A stretch of DNA of 64,000 nt from Streptomyces sp. CCM_MD2014 (GCF_000772045.1 NZ_CP009754.1:7564001-7628000), one strand, 5' to 3'; positions 8,437-16,804 are shown, counted from the first letter of the stretch. Translations and numbers: made by a program. The notes: a model not told the origin generated them from the letters alone.

Positions 8437-8958
8437 GTGCTCGAAGCATCCTTCGTTGATCGTTCTCTTCAGCTTTCCGACCGCTGTCCGGACGACGGTG
8501 AGATGTCCGTGCGGCATGCGTGGGTGGTGAGCGAGGGCTCCACCACGACCTCGTGGTTCGACGTCCGGCTGGCCTTCGCCGACGGCGCCCGGGTGGACGC
8601 GCTCGCCGTGCTGTGCGGTGAGGACGTGCGGGTCGAGGACGTAAGGGCCCGGCCGCCGCTGTCCCTCGACGACCTGGCGGTGCTGGCCGAGTGGCTGGAG
8701 GAGCCGCTCTTCGAGGCCTGTGTGCCCGCCCCCGCCCGTGGTGTGCCGGTCGCCTCGCGGCGGGCGCGGCCCGCGTGGCCGCGCGGGCGGGAGGGGTGCA
8801 GGCTCGTCGCCCAGGAGTACCGGGCGGCCCGGGAGGAGGGCGGTGACCCGGTCCTCGCGGTGATGCGCGCGACCGGGCACAGCAGGCGCAAGTCGCTCAG
8901 GCTGATCGGCCAGGCACGCGACGAGGGTTTCCTGACGCCCCGTCGCGCGCGTCGCTGA
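8437..8958 (+). CDS. conserved Streptomyces protein, possibly DUF6214 family
   Basis: The 173-residue protein has a central WFDVRLAFADGARVDALAVL segment and an acidic LSLDDLAVLAEWLEEPL helix. A C-terminal helical part (YRAAREEGGDPVLAVMRATG, then SRRKSLRLIGQARDEGF) has a helix-turn-helix-like rhythm. I recall similar proteins named DUF6214, of unknown function, in Streptomyces; this is not verified. The start is uncertain: GTG 8437 lacks a ribosome site, and an in-frame ATG at 8503 begins closer to the conserved part. No operon partner is evident. Confidence 0.7.
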   Translation: MLEASFVDRSLQLSDRCPDDGEMSVRHAWVVSEGSTTTSWFDVRLAFADGARVDALAVLCGEDVRVEDVRARPPLSLDDLAVLAEWLEEPLFEACVPAPARGVPVASRRARPAWPRGREGCRLVAQEYRAAREEGGDPVLAVMRATGHSRRKSLRLIGQARDEGFLTPRRARR

Positions 8959-9114
8959 GCCGTCCCGAGGGCTCGGCCCGGCAGGGAACCGCCGCTCCGT
9001 CACGGCGTCGCGCGCATCCGGCAAGAGGTTTTTCGTCCTCGAACTCGGCGACCCGCGCACCGGCCCGGCGGAGCGGGTTCACCTGCGGGAGTCCACCACG
9101 CGGACGCGGCCGGA

Positions 9115-9852
9115 CTACTTCGGCTGAGCGGTTCGGCCCGCCGGATCCGCCCGGTCCGAGCGGCCGGTCTCGTCGGTCCGGGCCGGCCGGTCCGGTACGC
9201 CGGTCGCGAAGAACCGCGACAGGTCGGGGTCGCACGTCGTCCCGCCGGGCTCCTCGGCGTCCGGCGGGACACCCAGCTTCCAGTCCAGCCGGTAGCGTTC
9301 GAACAACTCGGCGCGCAGCTCCGGCACCGGCATCGGCACCCCGGGCACGAGCGCCGCGAAGACGGCGCCCATCAGCTGGGCGCGCAGCATCGGATAGTCG
9401 CGGTCGACGTCCCGCGAGCCGTGCCGGGCCACCGTGTCCCGGAGCAGCTCCGCCAGCCGCCGCTGCTCCGGGCAGGGCACGAAACCCACCTCGGCCTGGA
9501 GCAGTCCCGCCATGTGCTGGCGCATGAGCACCGGACGGTCCCGGGCGAGCCCGAGGATCGCGTCGATGGCCCGCGCCAGCCGCTCGCGCCCCTCGGTGGT
9601 GCGAGGCTCGCGCTCCAGGGCCTCCTCCAGCGTGCGGTGCATCAGCCGGTGCACGGCGGACTGCACCAGCTGTCGCTTGCCGGGGAAGTAGTACGAGACC
9701 AGTCCGCGAGCCGAACCCGCCCGGTCCGCGATGTCGCCCAGCGTGGTCGCGTCATACCCGCGCTCGCCCACGAGCTCCACGGCGGCCTGCAGGAGACGCT
9801 CCTTCGAGCGCCGCCGCAATTCTTCATTGACCGAGGCGCTGCGCGGGGACAT
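9115..9852 (-). CDS. TetR family transcriptional regulator
   Basis: The 245-residue protein has an N-terminal TetR DNA-binding domain: LLQAAVELVGERGYDATTLG, then a recognition segment DRAGSARGLVSYYFPGKRQLV. The C-terminal ligand domain is all-alpha and of typical length, with an extra charged, low-complexity tail of about 35 residues. The ATG at 9852 follows GGAG; an in-frame upstream ATG lies inside the operator palindrome and is rejected. A near-perfect palindrome between the -10 box and the start indicates autorepression. No target gene is obvious nearby. Confidence 0.9.
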   Translation of the reverse strand: MSPRSASVNEELRRRSKERLLQAAVELVGERGYDATTLGDIADRAGSARGLVSYYFPGKRQLVQSAVHRLMHRTLEEALEREPRTTEGRERLARAIDAILGLARDRPVLMRQHMAGLLQAEVGFVPCPEQRRLAELLRDTVARHGSRDVDRDYPMLRAQLMGAVFAALVPGVPMPVPELRAELFERYRLDWKLGVPPDAEEPGGTTCDPDLSRFFATGVPDRPARTDETGRSDRADPAGRTAQPK

Positions 9853-9865
9853 CCTGTACTCCTGC

Positions 9866-9890
9866 GTTGACTGGCTGCCAGCCAACTATA
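9866..9890. promoter_or_regulatory. TetR autoregulatory operator and -10 box
   Basis: GTTGACTGGCTGCCAGCCAAC (9866-9886) is palindromic at 9 of 10 arm positions about a single central base. On the minus strand a -10 TATAGT (9885-9890) abuts it, so the operator covers the transcription start of the TetR gene. Confidence 0.7.
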
Positions 9891-9930
9891 CTCGGCGCAG
9901 ACGGAGCGGCCTCCGGGGCTGCTCCGGCTA

Positions 9931-9973
9931 CCGTCTGCCTCGGGCGACACGGGGGATCGTCCGAGGCGGACGG
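9931..9973 (-). terminator. hairpin terminator after the HAD hydrolase gene
   Basis: Arms CCGTCTGCCTCGG and CCGAGGCGGACGG pair over 13 bp with one G-U, around a 17-nt loop, 24 bp beyond the minus-strand HAD stop codon. Confidence 0.5.
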
Positions 9974-9997
9974 CACCCCTAGGTTGGTTGCCTCGGG

Positions 9998-10687
9998 CTA
10001 CGGGACCAGGTCCAGCACCGGTCGCAGACCCGCCGGACGCTCGGCCACCGGCAGGTGGTCCACGAAGTGCACCCCGCAGCCCAGTGCCGTCGCGCCGCCG
10101 TCCGCACGCCGGTCGTCCCCGACCATCAGCGTCCGTCCCGGCTCCACGCCCAGCGCCGCGCAGGCGACGCCGAACAGCCTCGGATCGGGCTTGCGGATGC
10201 CGTGCTCGTACGACAGGACATAGGTGTCCACGTACCGGTCGAGGCCGTGCGCCCGGAAGACCGGCCGCAGGTCCCAGCCGATGTTGCTGACCACCCCCAC
10301 GGCGATTCCCCGCCCGCGCAAGGCGCCCAGCACCTCGGCGGCGTCGGGGTAGGCACTCCACGCGCCCGGTGTCATGTGGCGCTCGTACAGCGCGTCGTGC
10401 AGGCCGGGGTCCGGCAGCGGCACCTGCCGGGACAGTCCGGTGTACGCGGCCCGGTGCCGCTCCGAACTGTCGTCGCGTGTCTCCCACGCCTCCGCGAGCT
10501 CTTCCGGCACCCGCAGCGGGGGTGCCCCGCCGGGCAGTGCTCCCGCCCGCTGGAGCGCCTCGGCCGTCCTGGCCAACTCCGGCGCCGGCAGCCGCAGGCC
10601 GGCACCGTCGAGCGTCGCGCGCAGCCAGGACTCGGTGGATTCGACACGGAACAGCGTGCCCGAGAAGTCGAACAGAACGGCGGTCAT
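9998..10687 (-). CDS. HAD superfamily hydrolase with DxS motif
   Basis: This 229-residue haloacid-dehalogenase-like protein has motif I FDFSGTLF, motif II VVSNIGWD, motif III around RKPDPRLFG, and motif IV MVGDDRRADGGAT. The helical cap lies between motifs I and II (type C1). In phosphatases the second Asp of motif I (DxD) acts as general acid/base; here that position is Ser, as in some actinobacterial HAD-IA proteins, and activity may therefore differ from simple phosphatases. It lies downstream of, and in the same direction as, a PAP2 gene about 85 bp away. Confidence 0.85.
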   Translation of the reverse strand: MTAVLFDFSGTLFRVESTESWLRATLDGAGLRLPAPELARTAEALQRAGALPGGAPPLRVPEELAEAWETRDDSSERHRAAYTGLSRQVPLPDPGLHDALYERHMTPGAWSAYPDAAEVLGALRGRGIAVGVVSNIGWDLRPVFRAHGLDRYVDTYVLSYEHGIRKPDPRLFGVACAALGVEPGRTLMVGDDRRADGGATALGCGVHFVDHLPVAERPAGLRPVLDLVP

Positions 10688-10771
10688 GGACCGGATCCTA
10701 GGCAGGTGGTGGGGGCCGCAGGGGGTGATGCGGCGATCCGGACGGAGGCCGGCCCGGTGGACCGCTCCCCG

Positions 10772-11446
10772 TTACGAACGCCATCGCCGGTGCACCAGCG
10801 CCGCGAGTGCCACGACCAGGGCGCCCAGGAGCCAGCCGCCGACGACGTCCGTGGCCCAGTGGACGCCGAGCCACACCCGCGTCACGCCGACCCCGGCCAC
10901 ACAGACCACGGCCACGGCGAGACCGGCCCGGCGCAGCTCGCGGTCGGCGCCGTAGTGGTGCAGCAGCCAGACGAGCAGGCCGCACACGAACGTCGCGGTC
11001 ATGGCGTGCCCGGAGGGGAACGCGGCGTAGTGCGCGGAGTCCACCGGGTCGGGCCAGACCGGGCGGGGGCGGTCCACCGCAGCCTTGAGGGCCTGTTGCA
11101 GGAGGCTGCCCAGCAGACACGTCGTCCCCAGCCACACGGCCGTCCACCGGTCCGCCCGGCGCCACCACAGCCACAGCACCACCACCGCGCACAGCAGACG
11201 CATCGTCCAGGTGTCCCACACCCAGTCGGTGAGGATCCGCATGGCGTGGGTGACGCCGCCTTCGTCGACGGCCCAGCGGTGGGTGGTGACGGCGATGTCG
11301 TCGTCCAGCCGCACCAACGGGCCCCAGTCGACGGCCACCAGGGCGAGCAGGAGCGCGGAGCACGCACTCAGCACCCAGGCGACGCGGAGGGCGGTGCGCG
11401 GCGGCTGCGGCGGGGCGGGCGGGGAGTCGACCGGCGGCGTCTGCAT
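10772..11446 (-). CDS. PAP2 superfamily membrane phosphatase
   Basis: The 224-residue membrane protein has the three acid-phosphatase motifs: KAAVDRPRP (121-129), PSGHAM (144-149), and TRVWLGVHWATD (189-200) with catalytic His near 147 and 196. About five to six hydrophobic segments are visible. Such enzymes dephosphorylate lipid phosphates (phosphatidate, undecaprenyl pyrophosphate) at the outer membrane face. The proline-rich N-terminus is cytosolic. It is the second of four minus-strand genes with the M56 peptidase upstream. The substrate is not determinable. Confidence 0.88.
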   Translation of the reverse strand: MQTPPVDSPPAPPQPPRTALRVAWVLSACSALLLALVAVDWGPLVRLDDDIAVTTHRWAVDEGGVTHAMRILTDWVWDTWTMRLLCAVVVLWLWWRRADRWTAVWLGTTCLLGSLLQQALKAAVDRPRPVWPDPVDSAHYAAFPSGHAMTATFVCGLLVWLLHHYGADRELRRAGLAVAVVCVAGVGVTRVWLGVHWATDVVGGWLLGALVVALAALVHRRWRS

Positions 11447-11491
11447 GCTGCGATCCTCGCCGAACCGGTGGTTCCGGGGCCAGTTCCCCGG

Positions 11492-12427
11492 TCAGCCGAG
11501 TGCGCTCAGCCCCGGCGCGAAGGCCACCAGGACCGGGATCACCGGCACCAGCGCGGCGGCGGCCGTCAGCCGCAGTCTCCGGCCCGCCGTCAGCCGGTTC
11601 GGCGGGGTGAGCAGGCGGTGGACCCGCTGCGGGACGTGGGCCTCGCCGGCCGGGCACGGGCCGAAGACGCCGCGGTCCTCGTTGAGTTCGACCAGCGCCA
11701 GGGCGGTCGTCAGCCGGCCGAAGCGGCGGGAGGCCACGTCGTCGGCGGCGAGTTCGACCAGGCGGTGCATCTCGTCGCGGAATGCCGCGAAGACCGGAAC
11801 CTGCGGGAAACCGTCCGCCAGCGCGGTGGAGCAGTTCAGCAGCCAGTCGTGCCGTGCCTGCGCGTGGCCCTTCTCGTGGGCTAGTACCGCGTCCAACTGG
11901 CGGCCCTCGAGGCGGCGCAGCGCCGCGGTGGTGGCCACCAGCTGCGGGGGAGTGCCGGGCAGCCACCAGGCGTCCGGCCGCTCGCCCTCCAGGACGACGA
12001 GCCGGCTCTGGCCGGGCTCCTCGCCGGGCAGCAGCGGCGCGCGGTGCCTCAGCTCGGCCCGGCGCAGCCGACGCCGGGAACGGGCCCGCACGACCTCCCG
12101 GGTCAGCATGGTGACGCTCCACAAGCCGCCGCAGGCCAGGGCGACGGCGGTCGTGTCCGCCCAGAGGCCGGAGGTGCCCAGCGCGTAGGCCTCGACCACC
12201 GGTCCGGGAGCGGTCGCGAAGACGGGCCCGCCCACCGCGTGCCAGGCCGCCGCCGCGCTGAACGTCATCGACAGCGCGCAGCACACGATCACCGCCGCCA
12301 CCACGCACTGCCAGACCCACAGCGCGACCACCGGTTCACGGTCCGGCCAGTCGGCCCGGGCGAGCAGCCTGGGGGCGAGCACGGCGGTCAGCGCGCCGAG
12401 CAGCAGCAGTGCCGCGGGGAGAAGCAT
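11492..12427 (-). CDS. M56-like membrane metallopeptidase
   Basis: The 311-residue protein has N-terminal membrane helices (about 1-20, 35-55, 80-105), then a cytosolic or periplasmic zinc-peptidase domain with HEKGH (near residue 186) and a downstream ELAADDVASRRFG segment supplying the third ligand, then a C-terminal helix. This is the M56/M48-like layout of BlaR1-related sensors without a penicillin-binding sensor domain. Such genes usually sit next to a BlaI/CopY-type repressor that the protease inactivates. No BlaI gene is found here; the upstream 519 bp hold a minisatellite instead. Confidence 0.82.
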   Translation of the reverse strand: MLLPAALLLLGALTAVLAPRLLARADWPDREPVVALWVWQCVVAAVIVCCALSMTFSAAAAWHAVGGPVFATAPGPVVEAYALGTSGLWADTTAVALACGGLWSVTMLTREVVRARSRRRLRRAELRHRAPLLPGEEPGQSRLVVLEGERPDAWWLPGTPPQLVATTAALRRLEGRQLDAVLAHEKGHAQARHDWLLNCSTALADGFPQVPVFAAFRDEMHRLVELAADDVASRRFGRLTTALALVELNEDRGVFGPCPAGEAHVPQRVHRLLTPPNRLTAGRRLRLTAAAALVPVIPVLVAFAPGLSALG

Positions 12428-12946
12428 GGGGGCAGCCTATGAGCGGGGCGCCGTCAGCAGTACGGCCGCGGGCGCAATAGTGACGCAGGCAACGATTGCC
12501 CACGACGAACCCGGGTCAGGCTGGACCCGGGGCGGACCAGGGCGGCAGTGGGGTCCTGGGCGGACCGCGGACTCCGGGGGACCCGGAGGTCCCGGGCGCG
12601 CCCCGGGTCCCTGCAGGCCATGGGCCCTGGGCGGCCTGTGCGCCCCGGGTGGACAGTGTGCCCCTGGGTGAGCCGCGGGCCTCGGGGTGGACCCCGGGTC
12701 CCGGATAGACGCTGGCCCCGGGCGGGCTGTGTGCCCTGGGCGGACCGTGTGCCCCGGGTGGACTGCGGCCCCGGGGACTGCGGCCCCGGGGACTACGGCC
12801 CCCGTGCGGGCCGCGGCGCCTGGGCGGGCCGCGGCGCCTGGGCGGACCGTGGGCCCCAGGGCAGCCCCGTGGCCTTGGGCAACCCCGTGGCTTCCGGACG
12901 GGCCCCGAGCCGCGGGCGGACTCGTGGGCCCGAGTCCCCGCCGGTG
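12428..12946. repeat. GC-rich intergenic block with 18-bp tandem repeats
   Basis: Between the DUF5134 and M56 genes no credible gene is seen. From about 12721 to 12900 the sequence is built of degenerate 18-bp units (GCGGCGCCTGGGCGGGCC, GTGTGCCCCGGGTGGACT and relatives) with two 15-bp variants (GCGGCCCCGGGGACT) in direct tandem. Looser copies extend back to about 12530. Frames through it read as collagen-like Gly/Pro/Arg strings, but they overlap the next gene out of frame and lack start signals. Runs of G and C could form G-quadruplex or hairpin structures. Confidence 0.75.
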
Positions 12947-13549
12947 TCACAGGGGCAGCAGCATGGCCAGCATCCCGATCGCCATGGAGAGCCGGCAGGC
13001 GCGCGCCAACTCCGGCCGGTCGCCCCACCCGTCCGCCGCGGGTCCGTCGGCCCGCGGCCCCTGCCCGGGCAGGGGCACGGGCGGTGCCCCCGCGCCGCTC
13101 CCGGCTGCTGCCACGACGGGTATCAGACGTACGCCGGTCAGCAGGACGTATCCCGTGAAGTAGAGCAGCAGCGCCCCGGTCAGCACCGGCGTGCCGGACG
13201 TGCCGTGGGCGTGCGCGTGGGCCGGGGAGCCGGCCATCACGACCGCCATGTAGACCATCGCCGCGGCGCCCACCAGATGGTGCAGATGATGACGCCCGGA
13301 CCGGGCCGCCCACAGCGCCCGCAGCCCCGCCGCGCCGAACACCACCGCGTAGCCGGGCCAGACCCAGGCCGGCGGCGTGAACACCGCCGCGGGCACGGCC
13401 ATGGCCGCCATGCCGAACCCCATGAGGGCCTCACCGCCCGCGGCGCTGCGCTGTTCCTCGACACTGCTGCGCATCCGCAGCAGACAGTAGGCGCCGGTCG
13501 CCGCGCACAGCGCTACCAGCAGCCATCCGGACGACGCCGGTCCGTGCAC
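12947..13549 (-). CDS. DUF5134 membrane protein
   Basis: The 200-residue protein has about five hydrophobic helices. A His-rich loop GRHHLHHLVGAAAMVYM and an AHAHAHGTSG segment lie between them, and the C-terminus is hydrophobic (SMAIGMLAMLLPL). I recall this pattern as DUF5134, common in actinobacteria, of unknown function; the His clusters could bind metal, which is speculation. The GTG at 13549 is chosen because it directly follows GGGGAGG with normal spacing, whereas the ATG 21 codons upstream has none. Confidence 0.8.
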   Translation of the reverse strand: MHGPASSGWLLVALCAATGAYCLLRMRSSVEEQRSAAGGEALMGFGMAAMAVPAAVFTPPAWVWPGYAVVFGAAGLRALWAARSGRHHLHHLVGAAAMVYMAVVMAGSPAHAHAHGTSGTPVLTGALLLYFTGYVLLTGVRLIPVVAAAGSGAGAPPVPLPGQGPRADGPAADGWGDRPELARACRLSMAIGMLAMLLPL

Positions 13550-13712
13550 ACGCACCTCCCCGTTCCGCGGTCCACGGTCTGTCAAGGACTGCCCGGGCCA
13601 TGCGGCGCGCACGCGAGCGCAAGGGGGTACGCGGGGGCATCAGGGGGAGCGTGCGCGCCTGCCGCAGTGGATCGACGCTGGTCGGTCGGGCAGGCCGGCC
13701 CGCACATCGCAT

Positions 13713-13741
13713 TTGATTTACAGGTAAAACACTTGTTAACC
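13713..13741 (+). promoter_or_regulatory. FUSC-marR promoter with operator, probably leaderless
   Basis: TTGATT (13713-13718) and TTAACC (13736-13741) are spaced by 17 bp, ending 8 bp before the ATG at 13750; no ribosome site is present. The spacer holds the palindrome TTTACAGGTAAA (13717-13728), followed by AACACTTGTT (13728-13737), likely the MarR-binding site. Confidence 0.6.
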
Positions 13742-13749
13742 TCATCGTC

Positions 13750-15438
13750 ATGAGCAGTGCGACCCCCACCTCCGGCACCTCACCGGCCCGACGTCTGTCC
13801 CTGGCCGGCGTGCTGCGCCTGCGCCGTCCCTCCGAGATCTGGTTCAAACCCGCCCTGAGCTCGGTCGCCGCCGTCGCCCCTCCCAATCTCCTCCTGCTGG
13901 CGTTCGGCCGGCTCGACCTGGCGATGTACACGATGGCCGGATCCCTGTGCGCGCTCTACGCCCACAACCGCCCCTACGCCGCCCGTGCCCGCACCCTGGC
14001 TTGGGTCGTGCTCGGCATGATCGGCGGTCTCGCCGTCGCGCTGCTCACCGCCTCACTCACCCGGGACGCCGTCGTTCTCGTCACCGTCGGCGCGCTGCTC
14101 GCCGCCGTGCAGAAGGCGCTGTGCGACGCCACCCGCGTCGGCCCGCCGGGCAACGTGGTCCTGACCTTCATCAGCTCCGCGGCCCTCTTCGTCCCGCAGA
14201 CCCTCGCCCAGGTGCCCGGGCACCTGGCGCTGGCCGCCGCCGCGGGCGTCTGGGCCTGGCTCGTCGGTATGGCACCCGCCCTGGTCCGCCCGCACGGCCC
14301 GGAACGCCGCGCCACCGCCCAGGCGCTGAACGCCGCCGCCGCGTACGCCGCCACCCGCGGCACCGGCGACGGCCACGCCCCGCTGCGCGCCGCCGGGTAC
14401 GCCGCCGTACAGGCCGCGTGGCAGACGCTGCTGTCCCTGCCCGCGACGGGCGCCCGCGCCTCCACCCGGCGTGCCCTGGAAGGCCTCGTCGTCCGAGCCG
14501 AGGTCGCCCTGGCCGCACCGGCCGACACCGACCCCGAGCGGCTGCGCGCCTGGGCCCACGCGCTGCGCGGCGGCGGCCGGATCCCCCGTACCGGCGACGC
14601 ACAGGCCGACGCCGACGAACTCCTCGGCGCGGACGCCGAACTCGCCGCCCGCCCGGCGCCCCTGTGGCACCGGCTCGGTCCGCTGACCCCGATCGCCGTC
14701 CGCACCGCCCTCGGCTGTGCACTGGCCGGCTACGCCTCCCTCGCCCTCGGCATCGGCCGCCCCTACTGGGCCCTGGTCACCGCCGCCGCGCTCTACCAGG
14801 CCAACATCACCCTGACCTGGAGCCGGGCCGTGCAGCGCGTCGTCGGCAACCTCGCGGGCGTGCTGTTCTTCGCCGCCATAGCCCCGCTCGCCCACCTCGG
14901 GCAGGTGCTGCTCGTCCTGTGCTGCCTCGCCCTCAACTTCGGCGCCGAGGCCCTCATCACCCGCAACTACTGGCTGGGCAGCGTCTGTGTGACGCCGATG
15001 GCCCTGCTCGTCACCGAGTTCGCCGGGTACCAGGCCCCCGGGGAGCTGATGACCGAGCGGGCCGTGGACACCCTCGTCGGGGCCCTGGTCGGGTTCCTGG
15101 CCGCCGTGGTCGTCACCAACCGGCGTGCCGGCGGTCGCGTCGAGCAGGCGGTGACCGCGGCCGACCGCGCCCGGGAGCGCACCGCGCGCCTGCTCGCGGA
15201 GCCCGCCCCCGCTCCCGGCGCCCTGGAGGCCGCCCGCCGCGGCCTGGCCGCCGCGCTGACCGACCTGCGGGCCACCGCCGACGGGGCGGCCGGCGAATGG
15301 TGGGGACGCGCACTGCCCCAGGAGAGGGTCGTGCTCGCCGAGCAGTCCGGACACCGTACGCTCGCCGAGGCGGTGCGACGCCAGGCAGCGCGTCCGGACC
15401 GGGACACGGGCACGAGAACGGAGGACGTACGGCCATGA
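13750..15438 (+). CDS. FUSC family membrane transporter (aromatic acid exporter-like)
   Basis: The 562-residue protein shows the duplicated FUSC layout: hydrophobic helices around residues 35-180, a cytosolic region of about 130 residues, a second hydrophobic block (about 310-450) with GIGRPYWALVTAAALYQANI, and a cytosolic tail. FUSC proteins (fusaric acid resistance, AaeB-like) export aromatic or weak acids. The gene overlaps the following MarR regulator by ATGA, and the promoter has a MarR-type operator. The operon thus looks like a drug or aromatic-acid efflux unit under local repression. The substrate is unknown. Confidence 0.88.
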   Translation: MSSATPTSGTSPARRLSLAGVLRLRRPSEIWFKPALSSVAAVAPPNLLLLAFGRLDLAMYTMAGSLCALYAHNRPYAARARTLAWVVLGMIGGLAVALLTASLTRDAVVLVTVGALLAAVQKALCDATRVGPPGNVVLTFISSAALFVPQTLAQVPGHLALAAAAGVWAWLVGMAPALVRPHGPERRATAQALNAAAAYAATRGTGDGHAPLRAAGYAAVQAAWQTLLSLPATGARASTRRALEGLVVRAEVALAAPADTDPERLRAWAHALRGGGRIPRTGDAQADADELLGADAELAARPAPLWHRLGPLTPIAVRTALGCALAGYASLALGIGRPYWALVTAAALYQANITLTWSRAVQRVVGNLAGVLFFAAIAPLAHLGQVLLVLCCLALNFGAEALITRNYWLGSVCVTPMALLVTEFAGYQAPGELMTERAVDTLVGALVGFLAAVVVTNRRAGGRVEQAVTAADRARERTARLLAEPAPAPGALEAARRGLAAALTDLRATADGAAGEWWGRALPQERVVLAEQSGHRTLAEAVRRQAARPDRDTGTRTEDVRP

Positions 15439-15998
15439 CCGCAACCGACGGGGGAGCCCACGACGGGCAGGCCGGTGACGGCGGGACGGGACCGGGCGGG
15501 GACACCGTGGCCGCCGTCGTCCGCCAGTGGCGTGCCGTCCGCCCGGATCTCGACACCGGGCCGATGGAGATCATCGGCCGGATCAACCGCTGCGCCGCCC
15601 TCCTCCAGCAGGCCGAGGACGCGCCGCTGCGCCGGGCGGGCCTCAGCCGCGCCGAGTTCGACCTCCTCGGCGCCCTGCGCCGCACGGGCCACGAGCTGAC
15701 TCCGGGCGAGCTGGCCCGGGAGACCTTCTCGTCCGGCGCGGCGGTCACCAAGCGCCTCAAGCAGCTCACCGAGCGCGGCCTCGTCGAGCGGCGCGGCGAC
15801 ACGCGCGACCGCCGGGTCGCCCACCTCCGCCTCACGGACGCCGGGCGCGACCTCGTGGACGGCATCCTGCCGGAACAGCTCGCCTACGAGTCCGCCGTCC
15901 TGTCCGGCGTGGACGGGCCCCGGCAGGACGAGCTGGCGGCGCTCCTCGGCGGGCTCCTCGGCCAGCTGGAGGGCCGCCTGGACGCGCTGCGGGCCTGA
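15435..15998 (+). CDS. MarR family transcriptional regulator
   Basis: The 187-residue protein has a flexible Gly/Asp-rich N-terminus of about 25 residues, then a MarR domain: LSRAEFDLLGALRRTGHELTPGELA, recognition helix SSGAAVTKRLKQLTERGLV, and the wing DTRDRRVAHLRLTDAG. The ATG overlaps the FUSC stop (ATGA), so the two are coupled. It probably represses the operon by binding the TTTACAGGTAAA site upstream of the FUSC gene and is released by the exported compound; that is inference from context. Confidence 0.92.
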   Translation: MTATDGGAHDGQAGDGGTGPGGDTVAAVVRQWRAVRPDLDTGPMEIIGRINRCAALLQQAEDAPLRRAGLSRAEFDLLGALRRTGHELTPGELARETFSSGAAVTKRLKQLTERGLVERRGDTRDRRVAHLRLTDAGRDLVDGILPEQLAYESAVLSGVDGPRQDELAALLGGLLGQLEGRLDALRA

Positions 15999-16039
15999 AC
16001 GCATCCCGCACGGCGCCGGCCTCCCGCGCGCCGGGCGGA

Positions 16040-16804
16040 TCAGCGCTCGGCGCCCGCCCGGTACACGCCGAACATCGCGCCCTGCGGGTCCCGCAGCACC
16101 GCGATGCGCGGCTGGTCGGGCACCGAGGTCGGCTCCATGAGCACGCTGCCGCCGCCGTCGGTCGTGTCGACCGCGGCGGTGTCCACGTCCGCCACCGCGA
16201 AGTACGGCAGCCAGTGCGCCGGCACCTCGTGCGGGAACTTGTCGTCCATCGTCACCATGCCGCCGAAGTCCGCCCCGTCGATGCCCCACTGCGGATAGCG
16301 CCGCGAGGCGGTCACGCTCCATCCGAACACCGTCTCGTAGAAGTCGGCTGCCCGGTCGGGCTCCCGGGTCAGCAGCTCCACCCAGCCCAGCGAACCGGGC
16401 GCGTTGAACAGCCCGGCCCCGGGGAACGAGCGGCCCTGCCACAGCTGGAAGACCGCCCCGGCGGGATCGGCGGCCACCGCGAACCGGCCCGCGTCGAAGA
16501 CGTCCGTGGGCCCCTGCAGCGCCGCCCCGCCGGCCGCCGTCACCGCTCGTACGGCCGCGTCCGCGTCGCGCACGGCGAAGGACACGTTCCACGCGACCGG
16601 CTGGCCCGGCTGGTACAGCGGTGTCAGGGCGGCGACCGCCGCGTCGTCGATCCGGGCGATCGTGTAGCCGCCCGCCTGCTGCCGCTGGTCCGTCTCCGGG
16701 TACCAGCCGAACAGCTTGGTGTAGAACCTCTTGGCGGCTTCCAGGTCGGTGGTCCCCAGCTCCGCCCAGCAGGGCCCGCCGGTCACCGGTTCGTGGAGCT
16801 TCAT
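16040..16804 (-). CDS. two-domain VOC (glyoxalase/bleomycin resistance) protein
   Basis: The 254-residue protein contains two vicinal-oxygen-chelate modules. The first begins GGPCWAELGTTDLEAAKRFY and the second GSLGWVELLTREPDRAADFY; each ends in a DPxGA(V/M)F strand. Streptomyces have several such tandem VOC proteins, often called hydroxylase or glyoxalase by annotation, with undefined substrates. The ATG at 16804 follows GGAAGGACG. Another VOC gene lies 120 bp upstream on the same strand. Confidence 0.85.
   Translation of the reverse strand: MKLHEPVTGGPCWAELGTTDLEAAKRFYTKLFGWYPETDQRQQAGGYTIARIDDAAVAALTPLYQPGQPVAWNVSFAVRDADAAVRAVTAAGGAALQGPTDVFDAGRFAVAADPAGAVFQLWQGRSFPGAGLFNAPGSLGWVELLTREPDRAADFYETVFGWSVTASRRYPQWGIDGADFGGMVTMDDKFPHEVPAHWLPYFAVADVDTAAVDTTDGGGSVLMEPTSVPDQPRIAVLRDPQGAMFGVYRAGAER

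Noticed and set aside
12516-13313. Collagen-like Gly/Pro/Arg open frame over the minisatellite
   Set aside because: Its first part overlaps the DUF5134 gene in another frame, it has no ribosome site, and the repetitive residues simply mirror the 18-bp DNA repeats.
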